Shown here: positions 25,638 through 37,800 of the stretch, one piece after another
How positions within the stretch are numbered: the stretch's first letter is position 1
Layout: the number at the start of each line of letters is the position of its first letter
Assembly: GCA_024232355.1 (NCBI GenBank)
Contig: JAAEPW010001368.1
Location: 1-64,000 of the forward strand
DNA from: Chloroflexota bacterium
GTDB lineage: Bacteria; Chloroflexota; Anaerolineae; B4-G1
DNA length: 64,000 nucleotides
Direction: 5' to 3'
Notes under the pieces: generated by a model
Database searches by the model: none
Seen by the model: only the letters and a program-made list of their open reading frames with translations
What the model was told of the DNA's origin: nothing
Program-made: the position numbers and the translations under genes

Positions 25638-25666
25638 AGTATACCCCAGGCGGCGTATAGTGTCAA
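25638..25666 (-). promoter_or_regulatory. Promoter of methyltransferase-FemAB operon
   Basis: Minus strand TTGACA (25666-25661), a 17-bp spacer and TATACT (25643-25638). Six bases separate the -10 box from ATG 25631, so the predicted start is the ATG itself: a leaderless transcript. Confidence 0.82.
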
Positions 25667-25754
25667 AGATACGTTTATGCATAGTCCAGACGCTGGACTT
25701 GTCACGATTTCCGGGTATACTTCCCGTCATTCCATACACGCCAAAGGAGTGCTT

Positions 25755-27065
25755 ATGGCTGCCTTGTTCAAATTGATCTTTGTATTCGCTGGCATTGTCA
25801 TCTTGTTGAGCCGCAAGTGGAACTTGGGGCTGGTGCTGTTGCTCGCCTCGGCAGTAGTTGGGATCCTCTTTACCTATCCTCTTTTAAAAGTCGGACAAGA
25901 CGCTATCTTTAGCATTGTGGATATACCAACACTACGGCTGGCACTAGACGCAGGCAACACCGCCGACACACTCGCAATCTTGCGTACAGTTGACGTGTTA
26001 TCGTTACGGCTAGCGCTAATCGTTGTTTTGATTATGGCTCTAGGAGAACTATTGCGCCAGACCGCCAGTACACAGCAAATGGTCGAGGCACTCCAGGATC
26101 TAATCTCCAATGGGCGCGTCGTAATCGCCGCCCTTCCGGCATTGATTGGGTTTCTGCCAATGGTCGGCGGGGCCATGTTCTCAGCACCAATGGTGGACGA
26201 GGTAGGTAACCGGCTGGGAGCAAGCGAGGAACGCAAGACCTTTGTCAACTATTGGTTCCGCCATATGTGGGAACCTATTCTCCCCCTCTATCCTTCAATG
26301 TTGCTGGCGGCAGAGTTGCTGGGTATGACGACGACCCAACTGGCCAAGACGACGTGGCCATTGACAGTAGCAGCAGTGTTGGGAGGATTGATCTTTGGCC
26401 TGCTAGGGCTGCCCCGGCATGGAAAAGACGACCTGCCGTCAAACCATCGCCCGCCAAATCTACAGACATTGGGCCTGCTCGCAAAAAGCATCTGGCCCAT
26501 CATTCTCGTAATCACCCTCGCGCCGGTCCTTCCTGTTGGTGAAAGATTCAGCCTGATCCTCAGCCTGCTGCTAACCATCGCACTGATGATGGCAACCAGG
26601 CGCATCCCGCTGCGTGATCTGGGAACGATACTGCTCAAACGTATTCCCTGGAAAACAGTGATCGTCATCTTTGGCGCACTGATCTTTCGGCGTGTACTCG
26701 ATAATAGTGGTGCAGTGCTCGCCATATCGAATGAACTTACCGCTCTACACATTCCATTGCCAGTGCTGGCCTTTGGGGTACCTTTCATCACCGGACTGTT
26801 GACCGGTTTGATGGCCGCAGGTTTCAGCATCGGCTTTCCGGTAGTATTGCCATTGCTGATCGTAAACGGAGGGAACATTACGCCCGCGTGGGCAGCCTGG
26901 GTGATGACAGGCGGAATCGTGGGGACAATGCTCTCCCCCGTACACCTCTGCCTGGGGCTGACCCGCGTCTATTTCAAGGCCGAGTGGGGACCAATATATC
27001 GCCTCCTCGCGCCAGCCGCCTTCTTGATGACAATAACAGCCGCCGGAATGCTGCTGTTCGCCTAG
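25755..27065 (+). CDS. DUF401 family membrane permease
   Basis: A 436-aa integral membrane protein with about 11-12 hydrophobic segments. The DUF401 signature LPALIGFLPMVGGAMFSAPMVDE is present, as is FVNYWFRHMWEPILPLYPS and, in the second half, the related repeat GFSIGFPVVLPLLIVNGG. The substrate is unknown; the fold resembles ion-coupled anion transporters. ATG 25755 follows AAAGGAG, although the frame is open from 25677. It leads a run of three closely spaced plus-strand genes through HemW. Its own -10-like TATACT lies near 25712 without a convincing -35 box. Confidence 0.85.
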   Translation: MAALFKLIFVFAGIVILLSRKWNLGLVLLLASAVVGILFTYPLLKVGQDAIFSIVDIPTLRLALDAGNTADTLAILRTVDVLSLRLALIVVLIMALGELLRQTASTQQMVEALQDLISNGRVVIAALPALIGFLPMVGGAMFSAPMVDEVGNRLGASEERKTFVNYWFRHMWEPILPLYPSMLLAAELLGMTTTQLAKTTWPLTVAAVLGGLIFGLLGLPRHGKDDLPSNHRPPNLQTLGLLAKSIWPIILVITLAPVLPVGERFSLILSLLLTIALMMATRRIPLRDLGTILLKRIPWKTVIVIFGALIFRRVLDNSGAVLAISNELTALHIPLPVLAFGVPFITGLLTGLMAAGFSIGFPVVLPLLIVNGGNITPAWAAWVMTGGIVGTMLSPVHLCLGLTRVYFKAEWGPIYRLLAPAAFLMTITAAGMLLFA

Positions 27066-27079
27066 TAAAGGGGCCAGTT

Positions 27080-27448
27080 ATGCCTACGATTCCACCGTTC
27101 ATACTAAAAAAACTCTACGTCAAGGGATCTTTGCGTGCAGAAGAGAACAGCTTTGGCCTTGATCTTGAGAATTCCATTGCTCCAGCCACCATCCTTGCCT
27201 TCACCGGTCTCAATGTAGACGACCAGCCAGTGCCACCCGCACAGATTACCGTCATCCCATCCGACGGCCAAGCACGGGCGGCGAGCGATATCTCTGGCGA
27301 GTCACCACTGTCTTTTCCGGCTGATGCAACCATCACGCTGCGCGCTACTGGTCAAACACTTGACTCTGGCCCACATGAAATCGCTATCCACGTCGTCGTT
27401 CAAGACGTCGGTCTGCTCAACATCCCCATCTCTGACACGCTGACCTGA
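27080..27448 (+). CDS. Hypothetical protein (122 aa)
   Basis: A 122-aa soluble protein, predicted mostly beta-strand, opening with PPFILKKLYVKGSL and later showing an immunoglobulin-like pattern (ITVIPSDGQ, HEIAIHVVVQDVGLLNIPISD). I have an impression of similar short proteins in archaea and Chloroflexota but cannot name a family. It begins 15 bp after the DUF401 permease and ends 24 bp before hemW, so it is co-transcribed with them. No catalytic residues are evident. Confidence 0.7.
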   Translation: MPTIPPFILKKLYVKGSLRAEENSFGLDLENSIAPATILAFTGLNVDDQPVPPAQITVIPSDGQARAASDISGESPLSFPADATITLRATGQTLDSGPHEIAIHVVVQDVGLLNIPISDTLT

Positions 27449-27472
27449 CCTGCAGGCCTAGGAGTCGCCAGA

Positions 27473-28606
27473 ATGCAAGTCGCCATCTACATCCACATTC
27501 CCTTTTGCCAAGCACGATGCACCTATTGTGATTTCAATACCTATGCCGAGCTAGAACTACTGATACCAGCTTATGTAGCGGCCATAAACCAAGAGATCAA
27601 GCTGGCTGGCGAGCACTGGGGCTATCTGACCGTGCCAACAATCTACTTTGGCGGCGGCACACCATCCCTTTTATCGTCCGACCTCTTGGCGAAAATATTG
27701 CACGCCTTGCGTTCAATATTCCACGTTCTGCCAGATGCCGAGATCACGATAGAGGCCAACCCCGGTACAATCAATGCCGACCAACTCGGTCAAATGCGCA
27801 CACTGGGAGTGAATCGGCTCAGCCTGGGTATCCAATCGTCTTGCGATGACGAACTTGATCTCTTGGGACGCATCCACAACTGGGCACAGGCAACAGAGAC
27901 AGTAGAGGCCGCACGGGCATCAGGGTTTGACAATCTAAACCTAGACTTTATGTTTGGTCTACCAGGACAAACGCTCATTGCTTGGAAAAAGACGGTGGAA
28001 GCAGCGCTGGCGTTTGCGCCAGAGCACCTATCGTTGTATTGTCTCTCCATTGAGGAAAATACACCCCTGGCGAAGAGAATATCAGAATCACAAATTGAGC
28101 CCCCTGATCCCGACCTTGCAGCCGACATGTATGAACTGGCAGAAAAGACATTGTTAAACACCGGATTCCTTCACTATGAAATTTCCAACTGGGCCAAGTC
28201 AAATTCTCACATGTCCAAGCACAACTTGATCTACTGGCGCAACGAACCATGGCTAGGAATAGGAGCCGGGGCACATTCCTGGCTGAACAAGCAGCGCTGG
28301 GCCAATGTGTACCATCCACAGAAATACATCACGGAACTGGAACAAGGCAATAGCCCGATCGTTGAAAAAGAACCGATCGACCAGCAATTAGAGATGGGTG
28401 AGACCATGATGATGGGCCTGCGGCTAGCAGAAGGAGTAGACAACGCCCGTTTCCGCGCCCGCTTTGGCGTAGGGCTAGAGACGGCCTTTGAGACAGAATT
28501 CGCCGAGTTACAGCACTTGGGATTGCTGATATGGGATGGGCATGCGGCACGTCTGACATCACGAGGGCGATTGCTGGGAAATCAAGTGTTTATGCGATTT
28601 GTATAG
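27473..28606 (+). CDS. hemW: HemW-like radical SAM heme chaperone
   Basis: A 377-aa radical SAM protein of the HemN/HemW family. The iron-sulfur motif is C12-x3-C16-x2-C19 in HIPFCQARCTYCDFNTY, followed by YFGGGTPSLL, ITIEANPGT, RLSLGIQS, LNLDFMFGLPGQT and LSLYCLSIEENTPL. The C-terminal HemN_C region contains YEISNWAK, LIYWRNEPWLGIGAGAHSW and the QLEMGETMMMGLRLAEGV helix. HemW proteins insert heme into respiratory enzymes; true HemN (coproporphyrinogen dehydrogenase) has a longer N-terminus, absent here. It closes the DUF401 operon. Confidence 0.93.
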   Translation: MQVAIYIHIPFCQARCTYCDFNTYAELELLIPAYVAAINQEIKLAGEHWGYLTVPTIYFGGGTPSLLSSDLLAKILHALRSIFHVLPDAEITIEANPGTINADQLGQMRTLGVNRLSLGIQSSCDDELDLLGRIHNWAQATETVEAARASGFDNLNLDFMFGLPGQTLIAWKKTVEAALAFAPEHLSLYCLSIEENTPLAKRISESQIEPPDPDLAADMYELAEKTLLNTGFLHYEISNWAKSNSHMSKHNLIYWRNEPWLGIGAGAHSWLNKQRWANVYHPQKYITELEQGNSPIVEKEPIDQQLEMGETMMMGLRLAEGVDNARFRARFGVGLETAFETEFAELQHLGLLIWDGHAARLTSRGRLLGNQVFMRFV

Positions 28607-28838
28607 TCAGGCACATTGTCCCGAGGGCAATTTGGGGTAGAAAATTACCCACAAGTCGATGTTTTGTTGCATGAGCCGCCCCGGACAAGTGCGGTGGCTA
28701 TGAGCACTCTATACCAAGAGATCATTAGAACTGAACAGCTCTGAGTCAGGCACACACGCACACTAGCAGTTGCACATTACGATACATGTGATAAGATATG
28801 CCCTAACTGATACATCAGCGACAGAACTGACACGCAAC
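28607..28838. other. Intergenic region before giant surface protein
   Basis: No gene is visible. A possible weak promoter is TTGCAC (28770-28775), a 16-bp spacer and TAAGAT (28792-28797). A short inverted pair GGGTA/TACCC near 28653 is too weak to call a terminator for hemW. Confidence 0.4.
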
Positions 28839-28871
28839 TATCACAAAAAATGTTGTTTTTTGTGATATAAT
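28839..28871 (+). promoter_or_regulatory. Extended -10 promoter inside perfect inverted repeat
   Basis: TATCACAAAAAA (28839-28850) and TTTTTTGTGATA (28856-28867) are perfect 12-bp inverted repeats around a 5-base loop. The right arm merges with an extended -10 element TGATATAAT (28863-28871). No good -35 box is seen. It looks like an operator or a regulatory hairpin controlling the giant gene at 28885. Confidence 0.65.
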
Positions 28872-28884
28872 AGTCAGAGACCTC

Positions 28885-31800
28885 ATGTATAAATCAGGGC
28901 GTACAATTAAGGAGAACACTGGTTCAAACTTGAAACTGCAACATCAAGCTCGGAACCAGGATTGGAACACTTTTCCATTCTGGAAAATAGGGAGACGAGG
29001 ACTTGTGAGAGCAATTTTCAAACACCACACAAATATCCTCGGGCGAAAAAGACGGTCAATCATTCCACTTTTTGTATGTTTAGCGATATTGCTCTCATTT
29101 CTCATCCCTTCTCTGGTCTTTGCCTCTCTACCCGTTGGTTTCCAAGAATATTATGTATTAGGATACGAAGAACACGTCTGGCGAGCATTTCGTGAGATCA
29201 ACGATGGCAGCGACCCCACCAATTTGCAGGATGGTAAAATCTGCTCTACGGTCAACTTGGTGGCAACCGCCGATTACCAAATAGTCTACTATGATCATTG
29301 GGAAGATGGTTACGAACCTAATCTGCTCAGCCCCATCCAACCCACCACCGAAGTCTATGGCGACAACGATCCCAGTAATGGCGGAAGCGCAAGCGATGTC
29401 TTGACCACCGGCGATGCCATCAACCTGACCAGTAACCAAGACATCACTGGCACAACAGATCTCACTGGATACGTATCAGTTTATCCCGCCCGCGACCGAA
29501 ATGACCTTCGTTACGACGGCGGTGATCGAATCATCACCAGTGGTGGCCCGATCAACCTAACCCACGCTATGTGGCCCCTCGACACCTCGTGGATTGGCGG
29601 CGCGTGGGAGGTCTATTCTCGGCAAGCTTACGCCGATTCTTATTCTTATCGCTTGCCCGTCGGCGAGAACCTATACGATTTGAACGGCGGCGACACTGGT
29701 CCCTTTGGTGACTTTCGCAATGTCTATCTCCAACTAGGAGCCTTTGAGGACAACACCACCGTCTCGATCAGCAACGATACAGGCACAATCAACTTGACCC
29801 TCGACCGAGGGCAAACCTACTTTAGCAAAGGTTACATCAACTCTACCTCAGCCCCAACGATTACCATCGACGCTGGCACCGTTATCCATACCAACAAACC
29901 GTCCCAGGTGGGACTGATTACGGGTGCGGATGGTTCTTTCCAGGGACGGTTCCTGATCATACTACCCGACAGACAATGGGGAGCAGACTATGTTGTACCT
30001 ATTCCCAGGGGATACGGCAGAGGCAACGACGATGACCGGATAGATGCTCCATCCGAGGTCTATCTTTCCAATCCCAACAACTTTCCCATCGAGATCCACG
30101 CATACGACATAACCACCCAAACTTCCTTCATCATCAGTCCCACGCCCTATATCAGTGCAACAGTAGCCTATTCTCAGGTCAGGGGAGGCTCGTACATACC
30201 TCAGAATTCAGCTGCGCGTTTCACCTCTGACGATGGTGTCTTTGGCGTCGTCGTCTGTGCCGACACATCACACATTGATTACGACTGGGGATTTTCGGGC
30301 ACTCCCTCCAAATACCTCACCCGAGATTATTACGTTTCCTGGGCTCCTGGAGACGATAACATACCTCCAATAAACAACGGTTCGCCGGTGTGGGTCACAC
30401 CGATGGCTGACAATACCACCTTTTTCGTAGATTTTAACCGAAACCCTGGTGGGCTGGACAATATTGTAGATGAGATATTTACGCTCGACGTACTTGAGCA
30501 ACAGCGTATCTTTGACACCGACAATGACAACACCGGTATGCATATCTGGGCCACAGACGAGTTCGCCGTCGCCTGGGGAGAAGATCCACAATCAGCAGAC
30601 TCTGCCAACCCTTACCTGGACCTGGGTGTTGCCATGTTGCCTTTGCAACAGCGTTGGCTGGACCCTGTACTGACGCTGGACAAGACCGCCAATCCAACCA
30701 TCTTGCCCTCTACAGGCGGCACTGTAACCTTTACACTAGTAGCTAAAACCCACAACACTCCTTTGATCAACGTGGACATCACCGACACCCTGCCCATCAA
30801 TTGGACCTACGTACCAAGCAGCACCCACATCACCTATCCTGAGGGCAATACAGAACTCGCAAACCCCATAATTGACGATCAAACGCTTTTCTGGGACATT
30901 TCAACCAGTATGGGTTTCCATCAAATCTTGACCATTACCTTTCAAGCCCAGATCATCGACACCGGCAGTGTAGATGTCAGCATCTATGAAGGTTTTGAAA
31001 ATATAAACTATTCTGGTGGAGCAAATTGGACAGGTGGCTGGCAAGAGGAAGGAGATGATGACAATCCTGTAACCGGTGCAATTCACATCACATCGCTAGA
31101 TTCCCCTCTCGCCGGCCCTTTCCACTTGCGATTTCAAGACAATATCATCACCAACACCTATGCGATCTCCAGGTCAGTTGATTTGAGCAATTTCACCACC
31201 CCGGTACTACATTTTTTGCGCCAGGTACGTTCACTCGAATCTGGCGACTATTTCTACCTGGACATCTACAATGGAGTTGATTGGACCACTGCACTGGTCT
31301 GGACCAACGGAAGTCAAGAGTTTACGACCATAGGGGAAGCCGTGGATCTCAGTCCTTATGCAGATGCGGCCAGCGCAATTCGTTTCCGCAGCGATGATGT
31401 TTTTGATGAGGCCGTCCTTTTCATTGACCAGATCAAGATACGTGAGGGAATAGCTATCAGCCTTAACCAAGGCGAGGCAATTGGCAGGGACGAATACTCG
31501 GACACAATCTTTAACCCCACCGCCGAAGCCATCGTTCACATTAGCCCTCTCAACCTATCCAAGTCAGTCAGTAGCGAGGATGCCGGAATCGGAGACACGC
31601 TCGTCTACACCCTCTCCTTTGTCAACCTTGGCGACTCGTCCGCTACCAACGTAACAGTGCACGACGCAGTGCCCGCCCAATACATCACCTTTCAATCCAT
31701 CTCTGATGGAGGTACCTACAACGGAGACAGCGGCATCGTCATTCTAACAGACACACTCGCGCCTGGGAACAGTGATACTGTAACATTCACCGTAACAGTG

Positions 31801-34800
31801 AATGACTTTGTGGAAAATGGCACCATCATCGAGAACACAGCCTACATAGAGAGCGATCAGACAATAAAAGCAGGCAGCAATATAGTACGCACCACCATTC
31901 TGGCACCCGATATCCAGTTCACCAAACTGGGGCCTACGGTTGTCTATCCAGGGAATGAAATCACGTACACTCTTTCTTATAGAAACGTCGGCGGGGCGCC
32001 AGCCACTGGGGTGACGATCCAAGACACCGTCCCTCTATCATCCACTTATATTTCGGGTAGTCTATCCATCATTACTGGCACCAAATGGATCAAGCTAACC
32101 GACAATGGCGATATTGATCAAGGAACCTATATTTCTCCCACACTAATCATCAGTCCTGGCATCAACCCCGGCATTGTTGAGGCAGGTGAAACAGGTCAAA
32201 TCCGCTTTGGCGTGCAACTCGACGCCAACGTGCCGCTTGGCTCACTGGTCCAGAACTGGGCCACGCTCAATCGGCACCTGGACAACCCCAATGACAGCAA
32301 CTTGGTGATTACGCGTATCTCTGATCTACTCATCAATAAAAAAGCAGAACCGACAATGGCCCTATTGGGCGATACGATTACGTATACTGTTGTCTATACA
32401 AACGTCTCAACAACCCGTAGCCAGACACAAGTCTATGTGCGCGAGTCAATTCCAGAATATACTCACTTTATCACAGTCACAGAATCTGCCGGTAACCAAG
32501 TCGAGTATTCGTGGGATAATGGTACTGCCTGGGAGAGCACGCCCTTCATTACGCCAGTCACGCACATTCGCTGGCTCGACACACAAGTCCCCACAAATAC
32601 ACAGGTAGCACTTGGCTTCACAGTGCAAGTGCTCGACACCTTGCCACCCCAAACCACTATCGAAAGCACGGCTTACATCACCAGTGAGCACACCGCGGAA
32701 CACCTCCGTGGGTGGATTCCATCAAACCTAGTCCAGGTTAAGACCGTGGATTTATGGGTGGAAAAGAGTGTCAACCAACATACTAGCCCTACCAACGTCC
32801 CGATATCTTACACCATCTCCTATGGCAACCGTGGCAGTGCAGACGTCTCTGTGCAACTATTAGACACCATCCCAGAAAATACCAATTATATCACAGACAG
32901 CATCTGGGGAACTGGGTCAGACACCGACCAGATGCCGACCCTACTCTGGAATGTAGGCCCATTCGCTGCTGGCAGTAGCACCCAAAAGGTTGGCTATGCC
33001 ATTGTCCCTGACAACGATCTCTTGCCTGGCACTATTATCACCAACGTCGTCGTCCTCAGCAGTGCTTTTGGGTTAGAATCAAGCAATCCGGTAACAGTGT
33101 CCCTCGTCGACAACCCGATTCTTACAGTTACCAAGGTTCCCAATTCTGATTTCTCTTGGTGGGATTTCGGTTATCGGTATCGGCAGCAGATCACGGTCAC
33201 AGCCGGATCAACCGAGGTCCCCAACAAATATACGGCCTCTACGATTTTTGACCACGCTGCCCTTGTCGCCGCTGGCAAATCCCTCACCGATGGTAACGAT
33301 GTCCGCATCGTCCACTGGAATGGAGATAACTGGATCGAACTTGACCGAGTCCTCGATCCGGTTTCCGACTGGAATGCAGCGACAACCCAGATATGGTTCC
33401 CTCTCGTCACCACCATCACAGTCTCCAGTTCAGACAACGGCTATTATCTTTTCTATGGAAACAACTTGGCAACATCGCCACCAGATAACTGGCAAGCGGT
33501 CTTTATGGTAGGTGACAACTTTGACGACGGCCTACTGACGAGTGATTTCGTTACTTCAACCACTGGGACGGCAAGCATTACAGAGACAATAGTCGGAGAA
33601 GCCTTCATCGACCTAGGCACTGTTCCCACTGATGCAGGAATCATTGCTATGGCAGATCCTTTGCCAAGTGACAGGCACTTTGCGATCCGGCACAAGGTCA
33701 AGCTTATCCGTGGAGGAAACTTGATCACCATCACCGCCCCTGCCGAAGTTAAGCACATCGGCATCGTCGAGTCACCCAACCAACCAACCGTAGTCATCAA
33801 TACTACCGAGAACCCTCGGCGCAGGATTATCTCGTACCAACGGGTTGATAAAGCACCTTTCATTTTTTATACAAACATCATATCAAACGATATTAACTGG
33901 AATGGGACAGTGTGGCAATCTGGAGATGTATCGTGGGGAACAGCCCTCACAGACACCTACTATATCCACGATTTTATCAGTGATGGGACTAACTGGCACA
34001 TTGCCATCAGTGATGCTAGCGGAACACCCATCACAACCACAACCCCAATCGCCTGGACGGATGTGTTCAATGGCGGCAACCCCCTCTGGTTCTATTGGGG
34101 CGAAGTATACACCTCCCACTACTGGGCCGACGTAAAGAGCGATTGGATCTATATGCGAAAGTATATTGATCCCGAACCCACCACCATCCTGAGCAGTGAG
34201 GAAGACGTCGCCGCTGTGGCTCATCCGGCAATTGTCGGCGCACCCTATTCCTATTTCATCACCGTCACAAACTCAAGCGGTCCAGCGGATGCAACAGACG
34301 TCATCGTGACCGACACCTTACCAAGTGGCGCGCACTATATATCAGGCGGTTCATACATTTCCAGCAGCAACAGCGTGAGATGGATAATCCCAACCATCCC
34401 GCCAAGTGGCGCACAACAGATCACCTTTGCTGTCAGCACCTGCCAGTTCAGCCTGCTCAATGCCGCTTATCGTGTCATCACCAGCACACAAATGGTCGAC
34501 AGCCCATTGGGACCGCCATTACTGACACCATTTATCTCGCCCACCGTGAATGCCGATTTCACCACCTATACCCTGAACAGCGTCTTTTACTTTACCAGTA
34601 CCAGCATGACCGATGGCGGTCCTATCACCGATTGGGATTGGGATCTTGGCGATGGCAATATAGCAAACGGCTCAACCATCAGCCACGCCTATTTCGACCC
34701 CGGCAACTATACAGTGACGTTAACAGTGACCGACACCTGTGGCTATACAGATACAACGACAAAAACTTTATCTGTCTACGCTCCAGTCATCACAGTTGTC

Positions 34801-37800
34801 AAGAGCGCAGAACCACCAATAGTGACAACGAACGAACTATTGACCTACACCATCTCCGTTTCTAACACCGGGCGAGGATACGCCACAAGGGTACTCGTCT
34901 CCGATACACTGCCAGCCAACACTCAGTTTGTTGCAAACAGTATTATCCTCAACCCACCCGACGCCGGCATCCCGGGAACAGTTCTGCCTATCCTAGCCAG
35001 TGGCGTAACTATTACCCCTGGGCATAGCATAACCGTTACCTTTGCCGTCACTGTCAATGCCTCGTCGCTGGACAACACTACCATTACCAACACAGTCTTT
35101 GTTACCTCCACCCAGATACCCACCCCAACCACCGATACCGTGACTAATACGGTCAATGTACAGAGCGGAATATTGTGGCTCACAACTAACAACGATGTGT
35201 CATCAAGTGGGGCACCTGGTCTTGACTCGTGGACCAACGGACAAATCATCGAGTTTGGTGGTCCCAACCTCACCTTTGATCCAGCGGGCACGCCGCCAAA
35301 TACAACAAATGGCACGTTTTCGTCGATCTTGAATATTGACGATTTCGCCCAGGATGGTGATGCCAATGTCCAGGCCATCCACTATGTCAGTCGAGACATC
35401 ACTATTGGCGGCAGCACTGCCAGTATTGATCTATTCACCGGCGACCTATTGCTGGCAACCAACGACGACGAGACCTTGTCCAGTTCAAACAGTTTGATGG
35501 TCACGAGACAGGATGTCTTTGTTTTCAGGCCCGATACCTTGAGAGATTACACCAGTGGAACCTTTGTCATGCTCCTAGACAACGCTGCCGAGAGCAACAT
35601 CCACACCATCTCACTGGTGGAAAAAGATACCGTGGTGGGCGACACCACCCTCCCATCCGGTGCATTTCTGCTCAGTCATAGTGGCCCCCTCGTACACGAT
35701 GAAATCCTCGTTTTTAACGCCGATGGTGTGGGAGCGGGGATAATGACCACTGGCACAATCACGACCCTCATCAAAGGAAACGATATTAGATTTCTAAATG
35801 CCCAGGTCCAGGGTTTGGACCTGGTGGAAGAGAGCACGACAATCGGCGGCACTCTACTAAATGCCGGTAACATTCTTGTCACGATCAACCATGAAAGAAC
35901 AGTTGGCAACAACGATATATCTGTAATGAGACAGGACATCTTTTACCTAGACGTCGCGACGACGAGCATCACTAGTACAGTTTGGGCCGATGCCACACTG
36001 ATCTTTGATGGTAGCGATGTGTCCCTCGATGCAATTGAAGAAGACCTCAACGGACTCTCTCTGATTCCTGTGACACCAGATGTCGTGGCGGAATTCGACA
36101 GTGCGGCTTACACTGTGAGCGAAGGAGACGGCTCTGCCACTATCACAGTGACATTGAACAGAGCATCCGTCTCGACTGCGACCGTGGGCTATGTCACCTC
36201 CAATGGCTCCGCCGCAGCAGGGGATGACTATACCGCCGCCAGTGGCACCCTGACCTTTATCCCCGGTACCACCATCCAGACCTTTACCGTGGCGATCACC
36301 AATGATGAAAACTATGAGAACCCGGAGACAGTCCACCTGACGCTGAACAACCCTGTGAGCACCGTCCTCGGCATCTCTAGCGCCATCTTGGTCATCACTG
36401 ACAACGATCCGATGCCGACGGTAGAGTTTAGCAGCACAGCCTACAGCGTGGACGAGAGCAACGGCTCTGCCACCATCACCGTCACTCTCAGCACTGCATC
36501 TGCACTGACTAGCACAGTAGACTATACCACCTCAGACGGATCGGCCACCGCGCCCGACGACTATACCGCCACCAGCGGCACCCTGACTTTTACGGCCGGG
36601 ATCACCAGCCAGACCTTTACTGTAGACATTATCCCTGACTCAACCGCAGAACCGGACGAAACGATCACTCTGAACCTCTCCAACCCACACAATGCGACCA
36701 TCGGAACCAACAACCCTGTCACCCTGACCATCAATGATGACGACATCACACCAACAGTAGGCTTTGACCGCGTGGATTATACCATCAACGAGAGCGACGG
36801 CTCTGCTACCATCACCGTTACCCTCAGTGCTGCATCTGCACTGACTAGCACAGTAGACTATACCACCTCAGACGGATCGGCCACCGCGCCCGACGACTAT
36901 ACCGCCACCAGCGGCATCCTGACTTTTACAGCCGGGATCACCAGCCAGACCTTTACTGTAGACATTATCCCTGACTCGACCGCAGAACCAGACGAAACGA
37001 TCACCCTAAATCTTTCCAACCCACACAACATCGTCGTTGGAAGCAACAATCCTGCCATCCTGACCATCAACGACGATGACCTCACAACGATAGTAGATTT
37101 TGATCGCACGGATTATACCGTCGACGAGAGTAGTGGCTCTGCCACCATCACTGTCACCCTTGACGTGGCCTCTGTATTGACCGCCACAGTGGACTATGCC
37201 ACATCCGATGGATCAGCTACCACTCCCAACGACTATACCACCACTAATGGAACCCTGACCTTTACGGCCGGAATCACCAGCCAGACCTTTATTGTGAACA
37301 TTGTGCCTGATTCGACCGCAGAGCCAGACGAGACGATCATTCTGAATCTCTCCAATCCGCAAAACGCTACCATTGGGACCAACAACCCCATCACCCTAAC
37401 CATCAGTGATGACGATCTCACACCAACGGTCGACTTTGACCGTGCAGCCTACACCATCGATGAAAACAGTGGTACTGTCATTATCACCATCACTTTGAGC
37501 AATCCCTCTAGCTTGCCGATCAGTGTGAACTATCAAACAACAACCGGCGGCACTGCCACTCCGGGCGATGACTATACCGCCACCAGCGGCACGTTGAACT
37601 TGGAGCCGTTCTCCACTACCCAAACATTTACCGTACCCATCACTCCCGATCCGATCAATGAACCGGACGAAACAGTCGTCTTGATCCTGACAGGAGCTAG
37701 CAATGCCACAGTCGGCACTGCCCACAACCCTGTAATCTTGACCATTGTCGACGATGACGGCCCACCTATTGCCGATTTTAGTATCCCCGCATTCACTGTG

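Noticed and set aside
27473..28606. Coproporphyrinogen III dehydrogenase (HemN)
   Set aside because: The N-terminal extension of true HemN is missing and the protein starts directly at the radical SAM strand, which fits HemW.
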